This document shows, in pieces, positions 45,853 through 54,981 of a stretch of 64,000 nt of DNA. A model generated the notes under the pieces. The model was not told where the DNA came from, did no database searches, and was given only the letters and a program-made list of their open reading frames with translations. This stretch comes from Luteimonas aestuarii. GTDB taxonomy: Bacteria > Pseudomonadota > Gammaproteobacteria > Xanthomonadales > Xanthomonadaceae. How positions within the stretch are numbered: the stretch's first letter is position 1; every line of letters begins with the position of its first letter. The translations under genes and the position numbers were made by a program. The stretch covers positions 1 through 64,000 of the forward strand of contig NZ_SMTF01000010.1 of NCBI RefSeq assembly GCF_004357985.1, written 5' to 3'.

Positions 45853-48627
45853 TCAGAGCGACTTGAGGAACGCGACCACCGCCGCGCGATCCGTCGCAGA
45901 CAGGGCTTCGTAGCGCTGCTTCGCCGCCGTGCCCTGGCCGCCGTGCCAGAGGATGGCTTCCTCCAGCGTTGCCGCGCGGCCATCGTGCAGGTAGCGCACG
46001 TTGGGGTCGATGGCCTCGGCCGTGCCGATGCCCCACAGCGGCGCTGTGCGCCATTCGCTCGCACGCGCGCGTCCCTCGACATAGGTATCGGCAAGTCCCG
46101 GGCCCATGTCATGCAGCAACAGGTCGGTGTAGGGGCGGATGCGCTGTTCGCGCAGCTCGGCGAAGGCATGGTTGCCGGTGGTCATCTCCGGCACATGGCA
46201 CGCAGTGCAGCGCATCGTGTCGAACAGGGTCTCGCCGCGCGACACCACGGCCTGCATCTGCCGCGCGGAGGCGTCCAGTTCCAGCGGATTGTGGAAGTGG
46301 CGGCGTGGCGGCACGCCCAGCAGGCCGAGGTAGAGCGCGGTGGTCTCGATATCGGCCTGGGTGAGCCGGGCCACGCCGTCGTCGACCGTGCGACAGGCCG
46401 CGCCGGCGGTGCCACGCGCGCACTCCAGCCGCGGCGCCAGCGGCGAAGTCACGCCCATGTCGGTGTTGAACGCCACGGCGACCTGTTGCGCCAGCGTGGC
46501 CGTGGCCGCCTTCCAGCCGAAGCGGCCGACGCGGCGCACGCTCGGATCGCTGGCGTCCTGCACGACCTGCAACCGTCCGGCGATGCCATCGGGATCCGTC
46601 GCCTGCCGCGCGACGAACCGTTCCAGCGTGTCCTCCGACACCGCTTCCAGCAGGCCCAGCCCGACCAGCGACGGCGCGGTGCGCACCGACAGTGCCGGCG
46701 GCAATGGCAGCGCGTTGCCGGCGCGGTCGCGCAGCTCGTACACCGGTTTGCGCAGTACATAGGCCGTGCCGTCGCCAAACCGACCGGCGACCTCGTCGTG
46801 GCGCACGATGCGCAGTTCGCCCTCGCGGCCGTCCACGGTTTCGCCGCCTTCGGCGTAGCGGCCCTGCTGCAGGCGGTCGCCGAACCTCGGATCGTCCTGC
46901 TGCGCGCCGGTGGCGTTGAAGCTGCCGACGAACACGCCCAGTCGGCGCAGCGGCACCTGCACCTGCGGCGAGCTGCGGCCGTTGTCGTGGTGGCAGTCGA
47001 CGCAGCGCGTCTGCGAGAACCGCGGCGCACTCTTCCCGGCGTGGGCGGCGAACACGGTGTTGCTTTCCTCCGAATGCCGACCGCTCAGGAACGAGGTGTG
47101 CAGCAGGCGCCGGCCTTCCGCCCACGGCTGCATGCGTGCACCGGCGATGTTGTGCGATGCCTGCATGAACATCCGGAACTGCTCGTCGGAGGCATTCTCG
47201 TGCAGGGTCATCCACGGCCCCGCCGACTGCGCATGGTGCGGTAGTTCCAGCGAATCGAGCGGGCGCTGCACCCCGTGGCCGGGGCCACGGAACCACGGCA
47301 GCAACCCGGGGGCACCGGCCTTGTAGACCAACGCGTCGGCGTAGTAGTTGAAGCGCCCGATCACGTCCGGGTTGCCGGCCAGGAAGATGCCCAGCTCGAA
47401 CTCGACCAGGTCGCCGCGGCGCAGCGGGCGGTGGCCGTCGTTGGCGGCGGTACGGATTTCGGTGACCAGCACGAAATCGTTGCCGGGCGGACCCACGGGG
47501 GGCGTGTAGTTCGATTGCGGGTCGGGGACCAGCGTGGCGTAGTTGGCCAGCGGCGTGCTGCCGACGACCCCGCCGGGCAGCACCCGCATGCCGCCGTTGC
47601 TGGCGTACAGCGCCAGCGCGGTCGGTTCCAGCGGATCGTCGGCGCGGCGGCCGAGGAAGCCGTGGCGGAAGTTGGTGCCGTACCAGTAGTGCTGCGGCCT
47701 GACCACGATGGTCAGCACGCGGCGGTCGGGGTCTTCCGGCAGGCCGTTGTCGTAGATGACGATCTCGTGCGTGCGGCGCTCGAAGTAGTGCGGCGGGAAA
47801 CGGCCGTAGCTGTCGTCGGTGAACGGCTCGCGCGCATGGCGGTTGCGCACCCGACCGGCGACGTGGGTGACCAAGGTACCGTCGGGCAAGCTGTATTGCG
47901 TGCGCGGTCCGCCGCCGGGCCATTGCAGCGGCCGGTATTCCGCCGAGCGCACCACCGGCGGCAGCGGTGGCAGCAGCGGTGCACCGCCGACCTGAGGCAC
48001 GCGCGGGCCGCCTGCGACCAGGTGGAACAGCTGCGCCGTGGCACCGCTGCACCCCATCTGGACCAGTGCGACACCGGCCGCCGGCGACGCGCCGGCCAGC
48101 GCCAGGCACCGACCGCTGTGGACGTTGGCGATGCGGTAGCGGTCGCTGGTGCCAACGCGCTCGATACGGAAGCGCTGCGCACCGCTGCCGTTGTCGGTCC
48201 ACTGCTGCACGCGGGCGCCATCGGCGGTCGAGGCGCCCGCGATGTCGACCACCTTGCCGCTGCCGAGGTTGCGCAGGCGCAGGCCACTGCCGGCGACATC
48301 GACGTCGAAGAACTGGAAGGCCCGCCCGGCGTCGCAGGCCGCCGTCACCACCGCAGCGCCGTCCTCGCGGATCCCGCGATCGATCTCGACGCAGTGGCCA
48401 CCATGCACCGCGACCAGTTGATAGCGTCCGGGCGGCACGGGGTCGGTGGTGATGTTCATGGCCTGCGCTGCGGCCATGGCCCCGGACGCAGGCGGGATCG
48501 CACCCGTCTTGCCGCGGGAGGCAATCCACGTGCCATCGCCGCAGGCCACCAGCAGCAGGCTCGCCAGCAGCGCGCCGGCACCGACGCGGGGGCCCTGCCC
48601 GCCACGCATCATCGCCATCGTGGTCAT
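45853..48627 (-). CDS. di-haem oxidoreductase lipoprotein with ricin-like domain
   Basis: The ATG at 48627 has AAGGGAAG upstream. The 924-residue product has a lipobox (LLLVAC, Cys about 29), a ricin-type beta-trefoil (about 60-205) with three Q-x-F/W-like repeats (RAFQFFDVD, QRFRIERV, AQLFHLV), a middle domain (about 225-480), and a DHOR/DUF1111 C-terminal half with two haem c motifs, CVDCHH and CTACHV. Family members act as periplasmic di-haem peroxidases or thiol oxidoreductases. The lectin part suggests binding to a sugar polymer. Confidence 0.82.
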   Translation of the reverse strand: MTTMAMMRGGQGPRVGAGALLASLLLVACGDGTWIASRGKTGAIPPASGAMAAAQAMNITTDPVPPGRYQLVAVHGGHCVEIDRGIREDGAAVVTAACDAGRAFQFFDVDVAGSGLRLRNLGSGKVVDIAGASTADGARVQQWTDNGSGAQRFRIERVGTSDRYRIANVHSGRCLALAGASPAAGVALVQMGCSGATAQLFHLVAGGPRVPQVGGAPLLPPLPPVVRSAEYRPLQWPGGGPRTQYSLPDGTLVTHVAGRVRNRHAREPFTDDSYGRFPPHYFERRTHEIVIYDNGLPEDPDRRVLTIVVRPQHYWYGTNFRHGFLGRRADDPLEPTALALYASNGGMRVLPGGVVGSTPLANYATLVPDPQSNYTPPVGPPGNDFVLVTEIRTAANDGHRPLRRGDLVEFELGIFLAGNPDVIGRFNYYADALVYKAGAPGLLPWFRGPGHGVQRPLDSLELPHHAQSAGPWMTLHENASDEQFRMFMQASHNIAGARMQPWAEGRRLLHTSFLSGRHSEESNTVFAAHAGKSAPRFSQTRCVDCHHDNGRSSPQVQVPLRRLGVFVGSFNATGAQQDDPRFGDRLQQGRYAEGGETVDGREGELRIVRHDEVAGRFGDGTAYVLRKPVYELRDRAGNALPLPPALSVRTAPSLVGLGLLEAVSEDTLERFVARQATDPDGIAGRLQVVQDASDPSVRRVGRFGWKAATATLAQQVAVAFNTDMGVTSPLAPRLECARGTAGAACRTVDDGVARLTQADIETTALYLGLLGVPPRRHFHNPLELDASARQMQAVVSRGETLFDTMRCTACHVPEMTTGNHAFAELREQRIRPYTDLLLHDMGPGLADTYVEGRARASEWRTAPLWGIGTAEAIDPNVRYLHDGRAATLEEAILWHGGQGTAAKQRYEALSATDRAAVVAFLKSL

Positions 48628-48786
48628 CCGTCTTCCCTTGGTCGTCGTGCCGGTTGGCACGAGGAACCTCCCACGGACTTCTTACCAGCCATTACGGTCG
48701 CTGGCATGGCACCCATGCGTGAACCTCGCGCCAGGTCACGTTTCGCGGCGGCGTTGCCCCGGCTGGGCGGGGGGTGGGCGTGCCGG

Positions 48787-48792
48787 TATGAT
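48787..48792 (+). promoter_or_regulatory. -10 element (TATGAT) upstream of the aldolase gene
   Basis: TATGAT lies 47 bp before the GTG start and matches consensus at five positions. The -35 region is GC-rich and weak, so the full promoter is uncertain. Confidence 0.4.
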
Positions 48793-48839
48793 CACGGGCC
48801 CATGCCAGTCCCGGGTGCCGGGCGAAAGGAGACGAGTTC

Positions 48840-49733
48840 GTGGCCATCCATTCCCAGCAGCGCGACCGCATCGCATCGGGCAACGGTTTCATCGCCGCGC
48901 TCGACCAGAGCGGCGGCAGCACGCCGAAGGCGCTCAAGCTCTACGGCATCGAGGAATCGGAATACGCCGGCGACGCCGAGATGTTCGCGCTGGTGCACGC
49001 GATGCGCGAACGCATCGTCAGCAGCCCGGCGTTCAACGGCGAGCGCGTGTTCGGCGCGATCCTGTTCGAGCGCACCATGGACGACAAGTTCGGCGGCAAG
49101 GACGCGGTGGCCTACCTGTGGGAAGACAAGGGCGTGGTGCCGTTCCTGAAGATCGACAAGGGCCTGGAGGACGAGGCCGATGGCGTGCAGCGGCTCAAGC
49201 CGATCCCCGGCCTGTCCGGACTGCTGGCGCGGGCGAAGGCCAAGGGCGTGTTCGGCACCAAGGAGCGCTCGGTCATCAAGCAGAACAACGCCAAGGGCAT
49301 CGCCGACGTGCTCGACCAGCAGTTCGAACTCGGCCAGCAGGTGCTCGACGCCGGCCTGGTGCCGATCATCGAGCCGGAAGTCGACATCAATGCCGCCGAC
49401 AAGGCAGCGATCGAGGTCGAACTGAAGCAGGGCCTGCTGGCGCGACTGGACAAGGTCGATCCTGCCACCCCGGTGATCCTCAAGCTCACCCTGCCCAGTG
49501 TGGACGGCTACTTCCGCGAGCTGGTCGACCACCCCAGCGTGCTGAAGGTGGTGGCGCTGTCGGGCGGCTACAGCCGCGACGACGCCAATGCCAAGCTGGC
49601 GAAAAATCCGGGCGTGGTCGCCAGCTTCAGCCGCGCGTTGAGCGAAGGGCTGAGCGCGAAGCAGAGCGACGAGGAGTTCAACGCGGCGCTTGATGCCTCC
49701 ATCGAATCGATCTATCGCGCTTCGATCGCCTGA
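48840..49733 (+). CDS. fda: fructose-bisphosphate aldolase, class I
   Basis: GTG start with AAAGGAGA upstream. The 297-residue protein shows class I aldolase motifs: FIAALDQSGGSTPKAL, GVVPFLKIDKG, VPIIEPEVDI and the Schiff-base lysine in VILKLTLPS, with GGYSRDDAN. It splits fructose 1,6-bisphosphate into dihydroxyacetone phosphate and glyceraldehyde 3-phosphate in glycolysis. Its length matches the short bacterial type. It stands alone, with its own terminator. Confidence 0.95.
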   Translation: MAIHSQQRDRIASGNGFIAALDQSGGSTPKALKLYGIEESEYAGDAEMFALVHAMRERIVSSPAFNGERVFGAILFERTMDDKFGGKDAVAYLWEDKGVVPFLKIDKGLEDEADGVQRLKPIPGLSGLLARAKAKGVFGTKERSVIKQNNAKGIADVLDQQFELGQQVLDAGLVPIIEPEVDINAADKAAIEVELKQGLLARLDKVDPATPVILKLTLPSVDGYFRELVDHPSVLKVVALSGGYSRDDANAKLAKNPGVVASFSRALSEGLSAKQSDEEFNAALDASIESIYRASIA

Positions 49734-49753
49734 CTTGCCGTGTCGCAGGACGG

Positions 49754-49783
49754 AAGGCCGGCGCTTGTCGCCGGCCTTTTCCT
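49754..49783 (+). terminator. intrinsic terminator of the aldolase gene
   Basis: AAGGCCGGCG (49754-49763) pairs perfectly with CGCCGGCCTT (49769-49778) and is followed by TTCCTT: a 10-bp stem 20 bp after the stop. Confidence 0.85.
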
Positions 49784-49804
49784 TGGTGCACGTATGCGGG
49801 TGCG

Positions 49805-50062
49805 CTAGAGCCCGGTCCGCGCCTTCACCGCATCCTCGTGCAGCGACTCGTTGAGCTGGTCGACCACCATCGCCCACGCCGCATCGACGCGCAGTTGCTC
49901 GGAGACGAACTGGCGCTGCGCGTCGCTCCAGTACGGCGCCTCGGTGAGCTTCACGTCCGCGGGCAGCTGGTGGCTGCGGATGAACGTGGCGATGTCGGCC
50001 TCGCCGGCATCCAGGCCGAGCTGCAGGAACAGGTTGGTCATGCTGGGTTCGGTCGCGTCCAT
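49805..50062 (-). CDS. DUF2789 family protein
   Basis: The 85-residue helical protein matches the DUF2789 pattern: NLFLQLGLDAGEADIATFI, APYWSDAQRQFVSEQLRVDA, WAMVVDQLNESL. It is cytoplasmic, with no signal or metal motif. Function is unknown for the family. It lies 84 bp from the thioesterase gene on the same strand and could share its transcript. Confidence 0.85.
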   Translation of the reverse strand: MDATEPSMTNLFLQLGLDAGEADIATFIRSHQLPADVKLTEAPYWSDAQRQFVSEQLRVDAAWAMVVDQLNESLHEDAVKARTGL

Positions 50063-50146
50063 CGGGGCTCCCTTCGATGCGTCGGCATGGAATGTCGTCC
50101 GGCACGGTAGCGGCGGCGGATCGAACGCCGCGTGATGCCAGTGCGA

Positions 50147-50566
50147 TCAGTCGACGGCCACGGATGGCGCGGGCAGCGATGGCACCGGCGTCGGCTGGCC
50201 CAGCGGATCCAGGGCGATCATCACGAACTTGCCGCGGGTGCACAGCTTGCGCTCGCCATTGAGCAGGTTCTCGGTGATGACCTCGACCTCGACATGCATC
50301 GAGCTGCGCCCCACCTTGGCGATCCGCGCGACCACTTCGACCAGGTCGCCCTTGTGGATCGGCTGGTTGAAATCGACCTGTTCGGAACGGGCGGTGACCA
50401 CGGTACTGCGCGCGTAGCGCGAGGCGGCGATGAACGCCGCCATGTCCATCCACGCCAGCGCCTGCCCGCCGAACAGGGTGCCCAAGTGGTTGGTGTGGTC
50501 GGGGAAGACCATGTGCAGCAGGCGCGCCTCGGTGGGCGGCGCGGCGATGGCGGCGATCTCAGGCAT
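50147..50566 (-). CDS. acyl-CoA thioesterase (YciA-like hotdog fold)
   Basis: The ATG at 50566 opens a 139-residue single-hotdog protein. LLHMVFPDHTNHLGTLFGGQ then ALAWMDMAAFIAASRYAR is the helix with the YciA/BFIT Asn and Asp region, and RSEQVDFNQPIHKGDLVEVV is typical of the family. It hydrolyses acyl-CoA to free acid and CoA. The longer frame upstream was rejected because the added residues have no family character. Confidence 0.88.
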   Translation of the reverse strand: MPEIAAIAAPPTEARLLHMVFPDHTNHLGTLFGGQALAWMDMAAFIAASRYARSTVVTARSEQVDFNQPIHKGDLVEVVARIAKVGRSSMHVEVEVITENLLNGERKLCTRGKFVMIALDPLGQPTPVPSLPAPSVAVD

Positions 50567-50723
50567 GCGTGTACTCCGGTTGCAGAACGCGATGCCCTCC
50601 CGGTGGCGAGCATGGCTGAATCCCGGGCTGGCGTCGACACTCCATCGGCCGGGCAATGCCACAACCGGACGCCGATGCCGGCGACGGGCGACAACGCCAG
50701 GCCTTGCCGACGCATCGCCCGGT

Positions 50724-51743
50724 TCAGAACGCCTCGTCGAACGCCACCTCGCCCTCCACGCCGACCTGGTAGGCGGACACGCGGCGCTCGAAGAAGTTGG
50801 TCAGCTCCTGCACGTCCTGCAGGTCCATGAACGGGAACGGGTTGCGCGAGCCGAAGTGCCTGGGCATGCCCAGCTGCGCCATGCGCTGGTCGGCGCAGTA
50901 CTGCAGGTACTCGCGCATGTCCTTGAGCGACAGCCCTGCGACGCCGCCCGACAGCGTGTCCTCGGCAAAGGCGTACTCGCACGCCACCGCCTCTTCCATC
51001 ATCTCCACCACCTGGCGCCTGAAGTCGTCGTCCACCAGGTCCGGTTCTTCCTCGCGCGCGGTGCGGATCACCTCGAACGCGAACGCCATGTGCGCGCTCT
51101 CGTCGCGGAACACCCAGTTGGTGCCGCTGGCCAGCCCATGCAGCAGGCCGCGCGAACGCAGGTAGTACACGTAGGCGAACGCGCCGAAGAAGAACAGGCC
51201 TTCGATGCAGCCCGCGAAGCACACCATGTTCAGCAGGAACTGGCGGCGCTGCTCGCGCGTCTCGATGCGCTGCACGTCCTGCAGCGAGTCGATCCACTTG
51301 AAGCAGAACTCGGCCTTGCGCCGGATCGACGGGATGTTCTCGGTCGCGGCGAAGGCCTTGGCGCGCGCGGCCGGGTCGGGCAGGTAGGTGTCGAGCAGGG
51401 TCAGGTAGAACTGCACGTGCAGCGCTTCCTCGTACAGCTGCCGCGACAGGTACATGCGCGCTTCCGGCGCGTTGATGTGCTGGTACAGGTTGAGCACCAG
51501 GTTGTTGGACACGATGGAGTCGCCGGTGGCGAAGAATGCGACCAGGCGTTCGATCAGGTGGCGCTCGGCCGGGCCGAACTTGTGCTTCAGGTCGTGGGTG
51601 TCCAGCGAGAAGTCCACTTCCTCCACCGTCCAGGTGTTGCGGATGGCGTTGCGGTACATCTCGTAGAACTGCGGGTAGCGCATCGGGCGCAGGGTGAGTT
51701 CGAACCCGGGGTCGAGCAGGAGTTGGCGGTTGTGGGTGGACAT
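50724..51743 (-). CDS. nrdB: ribonucleoside-diphosphate reductase subunit beta (class Ia)
   Basis: The 339-residue protein keeps the ligands of the di-iron/tyrosyl site: Asp in FFATGDSIVSNN, EEALHVQFY with Glu, His and the radical Tyr at E. coli-like spacing (E-x2-H-x3-Y), Glu in CIEGLFFFG and Glu/His in RDESAHMAF. It supplies the radical to NrdA. The start is 149 bp after the nrdA stop. That gap is filled by an inverted repeat, unusual for two subunits needed in equal amounts. Being downstream in the same direction, it is presumably under the same riboswitch and NrdR control. Confidence 0.95.
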   Translation of the reverse strand: MSTHNRQLLLDPGFELTLRPMRYPQFYEMYRNAIRNTWTVEEVDFSLDTHDLKHKFGPAERHLIERLVAFFATGDSIVSNNLVLNLYQHINAPEARMYLSRQLYEEALHVQFYLTLLDTYLPDPAARAKAFAATENIPSIRRKAEFCFKWIDSLQDVQRIETREQRRQFLLNMVCFAGCIEGLFFFGAFAYVYYLRSRGLLHGLASGTNWVFRDESAHMAFAFEVIRTAREEEPDLVDDDFRRQVVEMMEEAVACEYAFAEDTLSGGVAGLSLKDMREYLQYCADQRMAQLGMPRHFGSRNPFPFMDLQDVQELTNFFERRVSAYQVGVEGEVAFDEAF

Positions 51744-51759
51744 CAGTCTTCTTCTTTTG

Positions 51760-51868
51760 GCCCCTTCCCCCGCGTGCGGGGAAGGTTGGGATGGGGGCGC
51801 GAAGCGCGAGGGTTGGCGTGGCGGCGGTGGCCCCCACCCCGGCCCTCCCCCGTGAACGGGGCAGGGTG
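51760..51868. repeat. inverted repeat pair between nrdA and nrdB
   Basis: The left half (CCCCTTCCCCCGCGTGCGGG, then GGTTGGGATGGGGG) and right half (CCCCCACCCCGGCCCTCCC, then a small CCCCGTGAACGGGG hairpin) are inverted copies of the repeat found in hrpB. The spacer is about 30 bp. Confidence 0.7.
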
Positions 51869-51892
51869 ACAAGCAGGGTGAGGGGTGAACGG

Positions 51893-54343
51893 CTACTGGC
51901 AGGCCTCGCAGCTCTCCGGGTTCTCCAGCGAACAGGCGATGGCGTCGTCGGGCGTGTATGCCGATCTCGGCGCATCCGCGGCCACGCTGCCCACGGTGGT
52001 CTTGGCGATCTTCGTCGCCGGGCGCGAGCGCAGGTAGTACGTGGTCTTGATGCCCTTCTTCCACGCGTACATGTACATCGACGACAGCGCTCCGATCTTC
52101 GGGCTTTCCATGAACAGGTTGAGCGACGCGGACTGGTCGATGAAGGCGCCGCGGTCGGCGGCCATGTCGATCAGCGCACGCATCGGCACTTCCCAGGTGG
52201 TGCGGTAGATGCTGCGCAACACCTCGGGGATCTCCGGGATCGACTGGATCGAGCCTTCGGCCAGCTTGATCGCGTCGCGCATCTCCGGCGTCCACAGCCC
52301 CAGCTTCTTCAGCTCGGCCACCAGGTAACGGTTGACCTGCAGGAAGTCGCCCGACAGCGTCTCGCGCTTGAACAGGTTGCTGGTCTGCGGCTCGACGCAT
52401 TCGTAGCAGCCGGCGATCGAGGCGATGGTCGCGGTGGGCGCGATGGCGACCAGCAGCGAGTTGCGCAGGCCGTGGGTCTTGATCCGTTCGCGCAGCGCAT
52501 CCCAGCGCTCGGCGTTGTCGGGTACCACGCCCCAGGCGTCGAACTGCAGTTCGCCACCGGCCGCGCGCGTGTCGGCGAACGACGGGTGCTTGCCTCGCTC
52601 CTGCGCCAGTTCGCACGAGGTTTCCAGCGCGTGGAAGTAGATGGTCTCGGCGATCCGCGCCGACAGCGCGCGTGCGCCCTCGCTGTCGAACGGCAGGCGC
52701 AGGCGGAAGAACACGTCCTGCAGGCCCATGCAGCCCAGCCCCACCGGACGCCAGCGCAGGTTGCCGCGGCGCGCGGATTCGATCGGGTAGAAGTTGAGGT
52801 CGATCACCCGGTCGAGCTGGCGCACCGCGAGGCGCACGGTCTCGGCCAGCTTGTCGAAATCGAACTGGCCGTCGCCGTCGAAATGGCGCGACAGGTTGAT
52901 CGAACCAAGGTTGCACACCGCGGTTTCCTCGGCCGAGGTGACCTCGAGGATCTCGGTGCACAGGTTGGACAGGTGGATCACGTTGCCGGCGCGCAGCGTC
53001 TGGTTGCTGGCGCGGTTGCACTTGTCCTTGAACGTCATCCAGCCGTTGCCGGTCTGCGCCAGCGTGCGCATCATCCGCGCGTAAAGCTCGCGCGCCTTGA
53101 CCGTCTTCACCGCCCTGCCCTGCGTTTCGGCCTGCTCGTACGCGCGCTCGAAGGCTTCGCCGTACAGGTCGGTGAACTCGGGCACGATGCGCGGATCGAA
53201 CAGCGACCACTCGGCGTCGGCCTCGACCCGGCGCATGAACAGGTCCGGGATCCAGTTGGCCAGGTTGAGGTTGTGCGTGCGCCGCGCCTCGTCGCCGGTG
53301 TTGTCGCGCAGTTCGAGGAATTCCTCCACGTCCGCATGCCACGGCTCCAGGTACACGCAGGCCGCGCCCTTGCGCTTGCCGCCCTGGTTGACCGCGGCGA
53401 CCGAGGAGTCCAGCGTCTTCAGCCACGGCACGATGCCGTTGCTGTGGCCGTTGGTCGACTTGATCAGCGAGCCGCGCGAACGCACCCGGGTGAAGCTCAC
53501 CCCGATGCCGCCGCTGAACTTCGACAGCTGCGCGATGTCGCCGTACTTCTGGTAGATCGATTCCAGCGTGTCGGTGGGCGAATCGAGCAGGAAGCACGAC
53601 GACAGCTGTTCGTGCGTGGTGCCGCTGTTGAACAGCGTCGGCGACGACGGCAGGTAATCGAGTTCGGCCATGCGCCGGTACAGCGCCAGGGCCTCGGGTA
53701 CGTCCTCGGAGAGCGCGCAGGCGATGCGCAGGAAGAACTGCTGCGGGGTCTCGATCACCTTGCGCGTGTGCGGGTGGCGCAGCAGGTAGCGGTCGTACAG
53801 CGTGCGCAGGCCGAAGTAATCGAAACCGGCGTCCAGCGACACGTCGATGGCGTCGTTGAGCTTGCGCGCATTGGCCTGCACGAAGCCGAGCAGGCGGTCG
53901 TTGATCAGCCCCACCTCGTGCCCGCGCGCGACCGATTGCGAGAACGCGTGGATCTCCTGCCCCATCACTTCCTTGGCGACCACGCCCGCCAGCAGGCGCG
54001 CGGCCAAGCGGCTGTACTCGGGCTCCTCGCCGGTCAGCAGCGCGGCGGTGCGGATCGACAGCTCGTCGAGTTCCTGCGTGGTCGCGCCGTCGTACAGGCC
54101 GCTGATGGTGCGGGTGGCGACGCGCATCGGCTCGACCGCGTGCAGGCCCTCGGCGGCGCGGGTGACCGCGCGCACGATCTTGTTGAGGTCCACCGCCTCG
54201 CTGCCGCCGTTGCGCTTGGTCACGCGCATGGTGGTGGCGGTGGGCGGCGGAGTCAGGTTGAATCCATTGCCGGGCGACGCATCGTTGCGCGTTGCGGCCT
54301 CGGCGCGGCCGGCTTCGGCCACGACGGTGTCGATCTGGGTCAT
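51893..54343 (-). CDS. nrdA: ribonucleoside-diphosphate reductase subunit alpha (class Ia)
   Basis: The 816-residue large subunit has an N-terminal ATP-cone (about 35-125, VTKRNGGSEAVDLNKIV) for dATP feedback. Catalytic residues follow: Cys in LSSCFLLDS, NLCTE, Cys in AVCNLGSINL, the tyrosine pair KTTYYLRSR, and the C-terminal redox pair SCEACQ. GGAGG lies 8 bp before the ATG at 54343; the ATG at 54358 contains that site and is less likely. The leader carries a cobalamin riboswitch. Confidence 0.95.
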   Translation of the reverse strand: MTQIDTVVAEAGRAEAATRNDASPGNGFNLTPPPTATTMRVTKRNGGSEAVDLNKIVRAVTRAAEGLHAVEPMRVATRTISGLYDGATTQELDELSIRTAALLTGEEPEYSRLAARLLAGVVAKEVMGQEIHAFSQSVARGHEVGLINDRLLGFVQANARKLNDAIDVSLDAGFDYFGLRTLYDRYLLRHPHTRKVIETPQQFFLRIACALSEDVPEALALYRRMAELDYLPSSPTLFNSGTTHEQLSSCFLLDSPTDTLESIYQKYGDIAQLSKFSGGIGVSFTRVRSRGSLIKSTNGHSNGIVPWLKTLDSSVAAVNQGGKRKGAACVYLEPWHADVEEFLELRDNTGDEARRTHNLNLANWIPDLFMRRVEADAEWSLFDPRIVPEFTDLYGEAFERAYEQAETQGRAVKTVKARELYARMMRTLAQTGNGWMTFKDKCNRASNQTLRAGNVIHLSNLCTEILEVTSAEETAVCNLGSINLSRHFDGDGQFDFDKLAETVRLAVRQLDRVIDLNFYPIESARRGNLRWRPVGLGCMGLQDVFFRLRLPFDSEGARALSARIAETIYFHALETSCELAQERGKHPSFADTRAAGGELQFDAWGVVPDNAERWDALRERIKTHGLRNSLLVAIAPTATIASIAGCYECVEPQTSNLFKRETLSGDFLQVNRYLVAELKKLGLWTPEMRDAIKLAEGSIQSIPEIPEVLRSIYRTTWEVPMRALIDMAADRGAFIDQSASLNLFMESPKIGALSSMYMYAWKKGIKTTYYLRSRPATKIAKTTVGSVAADAPRSAYTPDDAIACSLENPESCEACQ

Positions 54344-54524
54344 GTTGCGGTCCTCCATGCGGATGCACGGCGCGCGCCTGTCCCTCGAAGGCGAGCGTGG
54401 CGTGGGACCTGCAAGGTGGAACGGAGGCGTCGCAGGGACCGCGACCACGGGCGTGGCGCGAACTGCTTCGCCAGCCCTCTCCCCCCGGAGATCCTTCGGC
54501 CGGCACCGCGCGGCGTGCATGCGC

Positions 54525-54697
54525 GCGGCTGTCGGCAGGTCTTCGGACTCGTGGACGCGGAAGGCCTGGCCTTCCTCCTAGCCCATCGCTTCCCGGAGGC
54601 TGCGCTCCAGTGCCAATGACGGGTTCGTTTCCACCTACCGCTGCGGGGCAGTGCCGGGTTGGGTGCGAAGGCACCTGGACCGGCTTCCCTTTTCATC
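54525..54697 (-). promoter_or_regulatory. cobalamin (B12) riboswitch in the nrdAB leader
   Basis: The minus strand reads AAAAGGGAAGCCGGT, a GGTGCC...GGCACT-type stem, ACTGCCCCGCAGCGGTAGG, TTGGCACTGG, GGGAAGCGATGGGCTAGG, then ACGAGTCCGAAGACCTGCCG. The GCCACTG-like and the AGTC...GAAGACCTGCC hallmarks, in order and at normal distance (about 170 nt), are those of the B12 element. A 9-bp hairpin (54696-54718) stands just upstream. It lies 182 bp before nrdA and should switch the class Ia enzyme off when B12 is plentiful. Confidence 0.88.
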
Positions 54698-54726
54698 CCG
54701 CGGCTTGCGGCCGCGGGAACCGACGG

Positions 54727-54774
54727 CCACAACATAGTGGGGTGTCATGGAATCGTCAACACGAAATGTTGTGG
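54727..54774 (-). promoter_or_regulatory. tandem NrdR boxes upstream of nrdA
   Basis: Two 16-bp NrdR-like boxes lie on the minus strand: CCACAACATTTCGTGT (54774-54759) and CCCCACTATGTTGTGG (54742-54727). Box-to-box distance is 32 bp, three helical turns, as for known NrdR pairs. They match the ACACWATATATWGTGT consensus at about 12 and 11 of 16 positions. They overlap the -35 and -10 of the promoter. Confidence 0.7.
54731..54759 (-). promoter_or_regulatory. sigma70 promoter of nrdAB
   Basis: TTGACG (plus 54754-54759) and TATGTT (plus 54731-54736) on the minus strand are separated by exactly 17 bp. Transcription would start near 54724, about 27 nt before the riboswitch. Confidence 0.7.
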
Positions 54775-54981
54775 AACAAGGCCTGCGGTGGTTCCACGGG
54801 CCTGGCCTGCGACCGGGCGCGAGGCCAGTGGATCGCGCGTTGCATGCCGCCCCGCGACACCGGGTGGGAGGCGATGCGTGCCCCGTGGCCCGCTTGCAAT
54901 GACGCAAGGCCCGCGGCGGGGCTTCCGCCCTACGCGCGCAACGCATACTCGAGTGCAGTCGGTCGAGCGTGGGGAAGCGGG

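Noticed and set aside
51791..54619. 942-residue open frame on the plus strand
   Set aside because: Complement of nrdA and its leader; it would run through the riboswitch and promoter.
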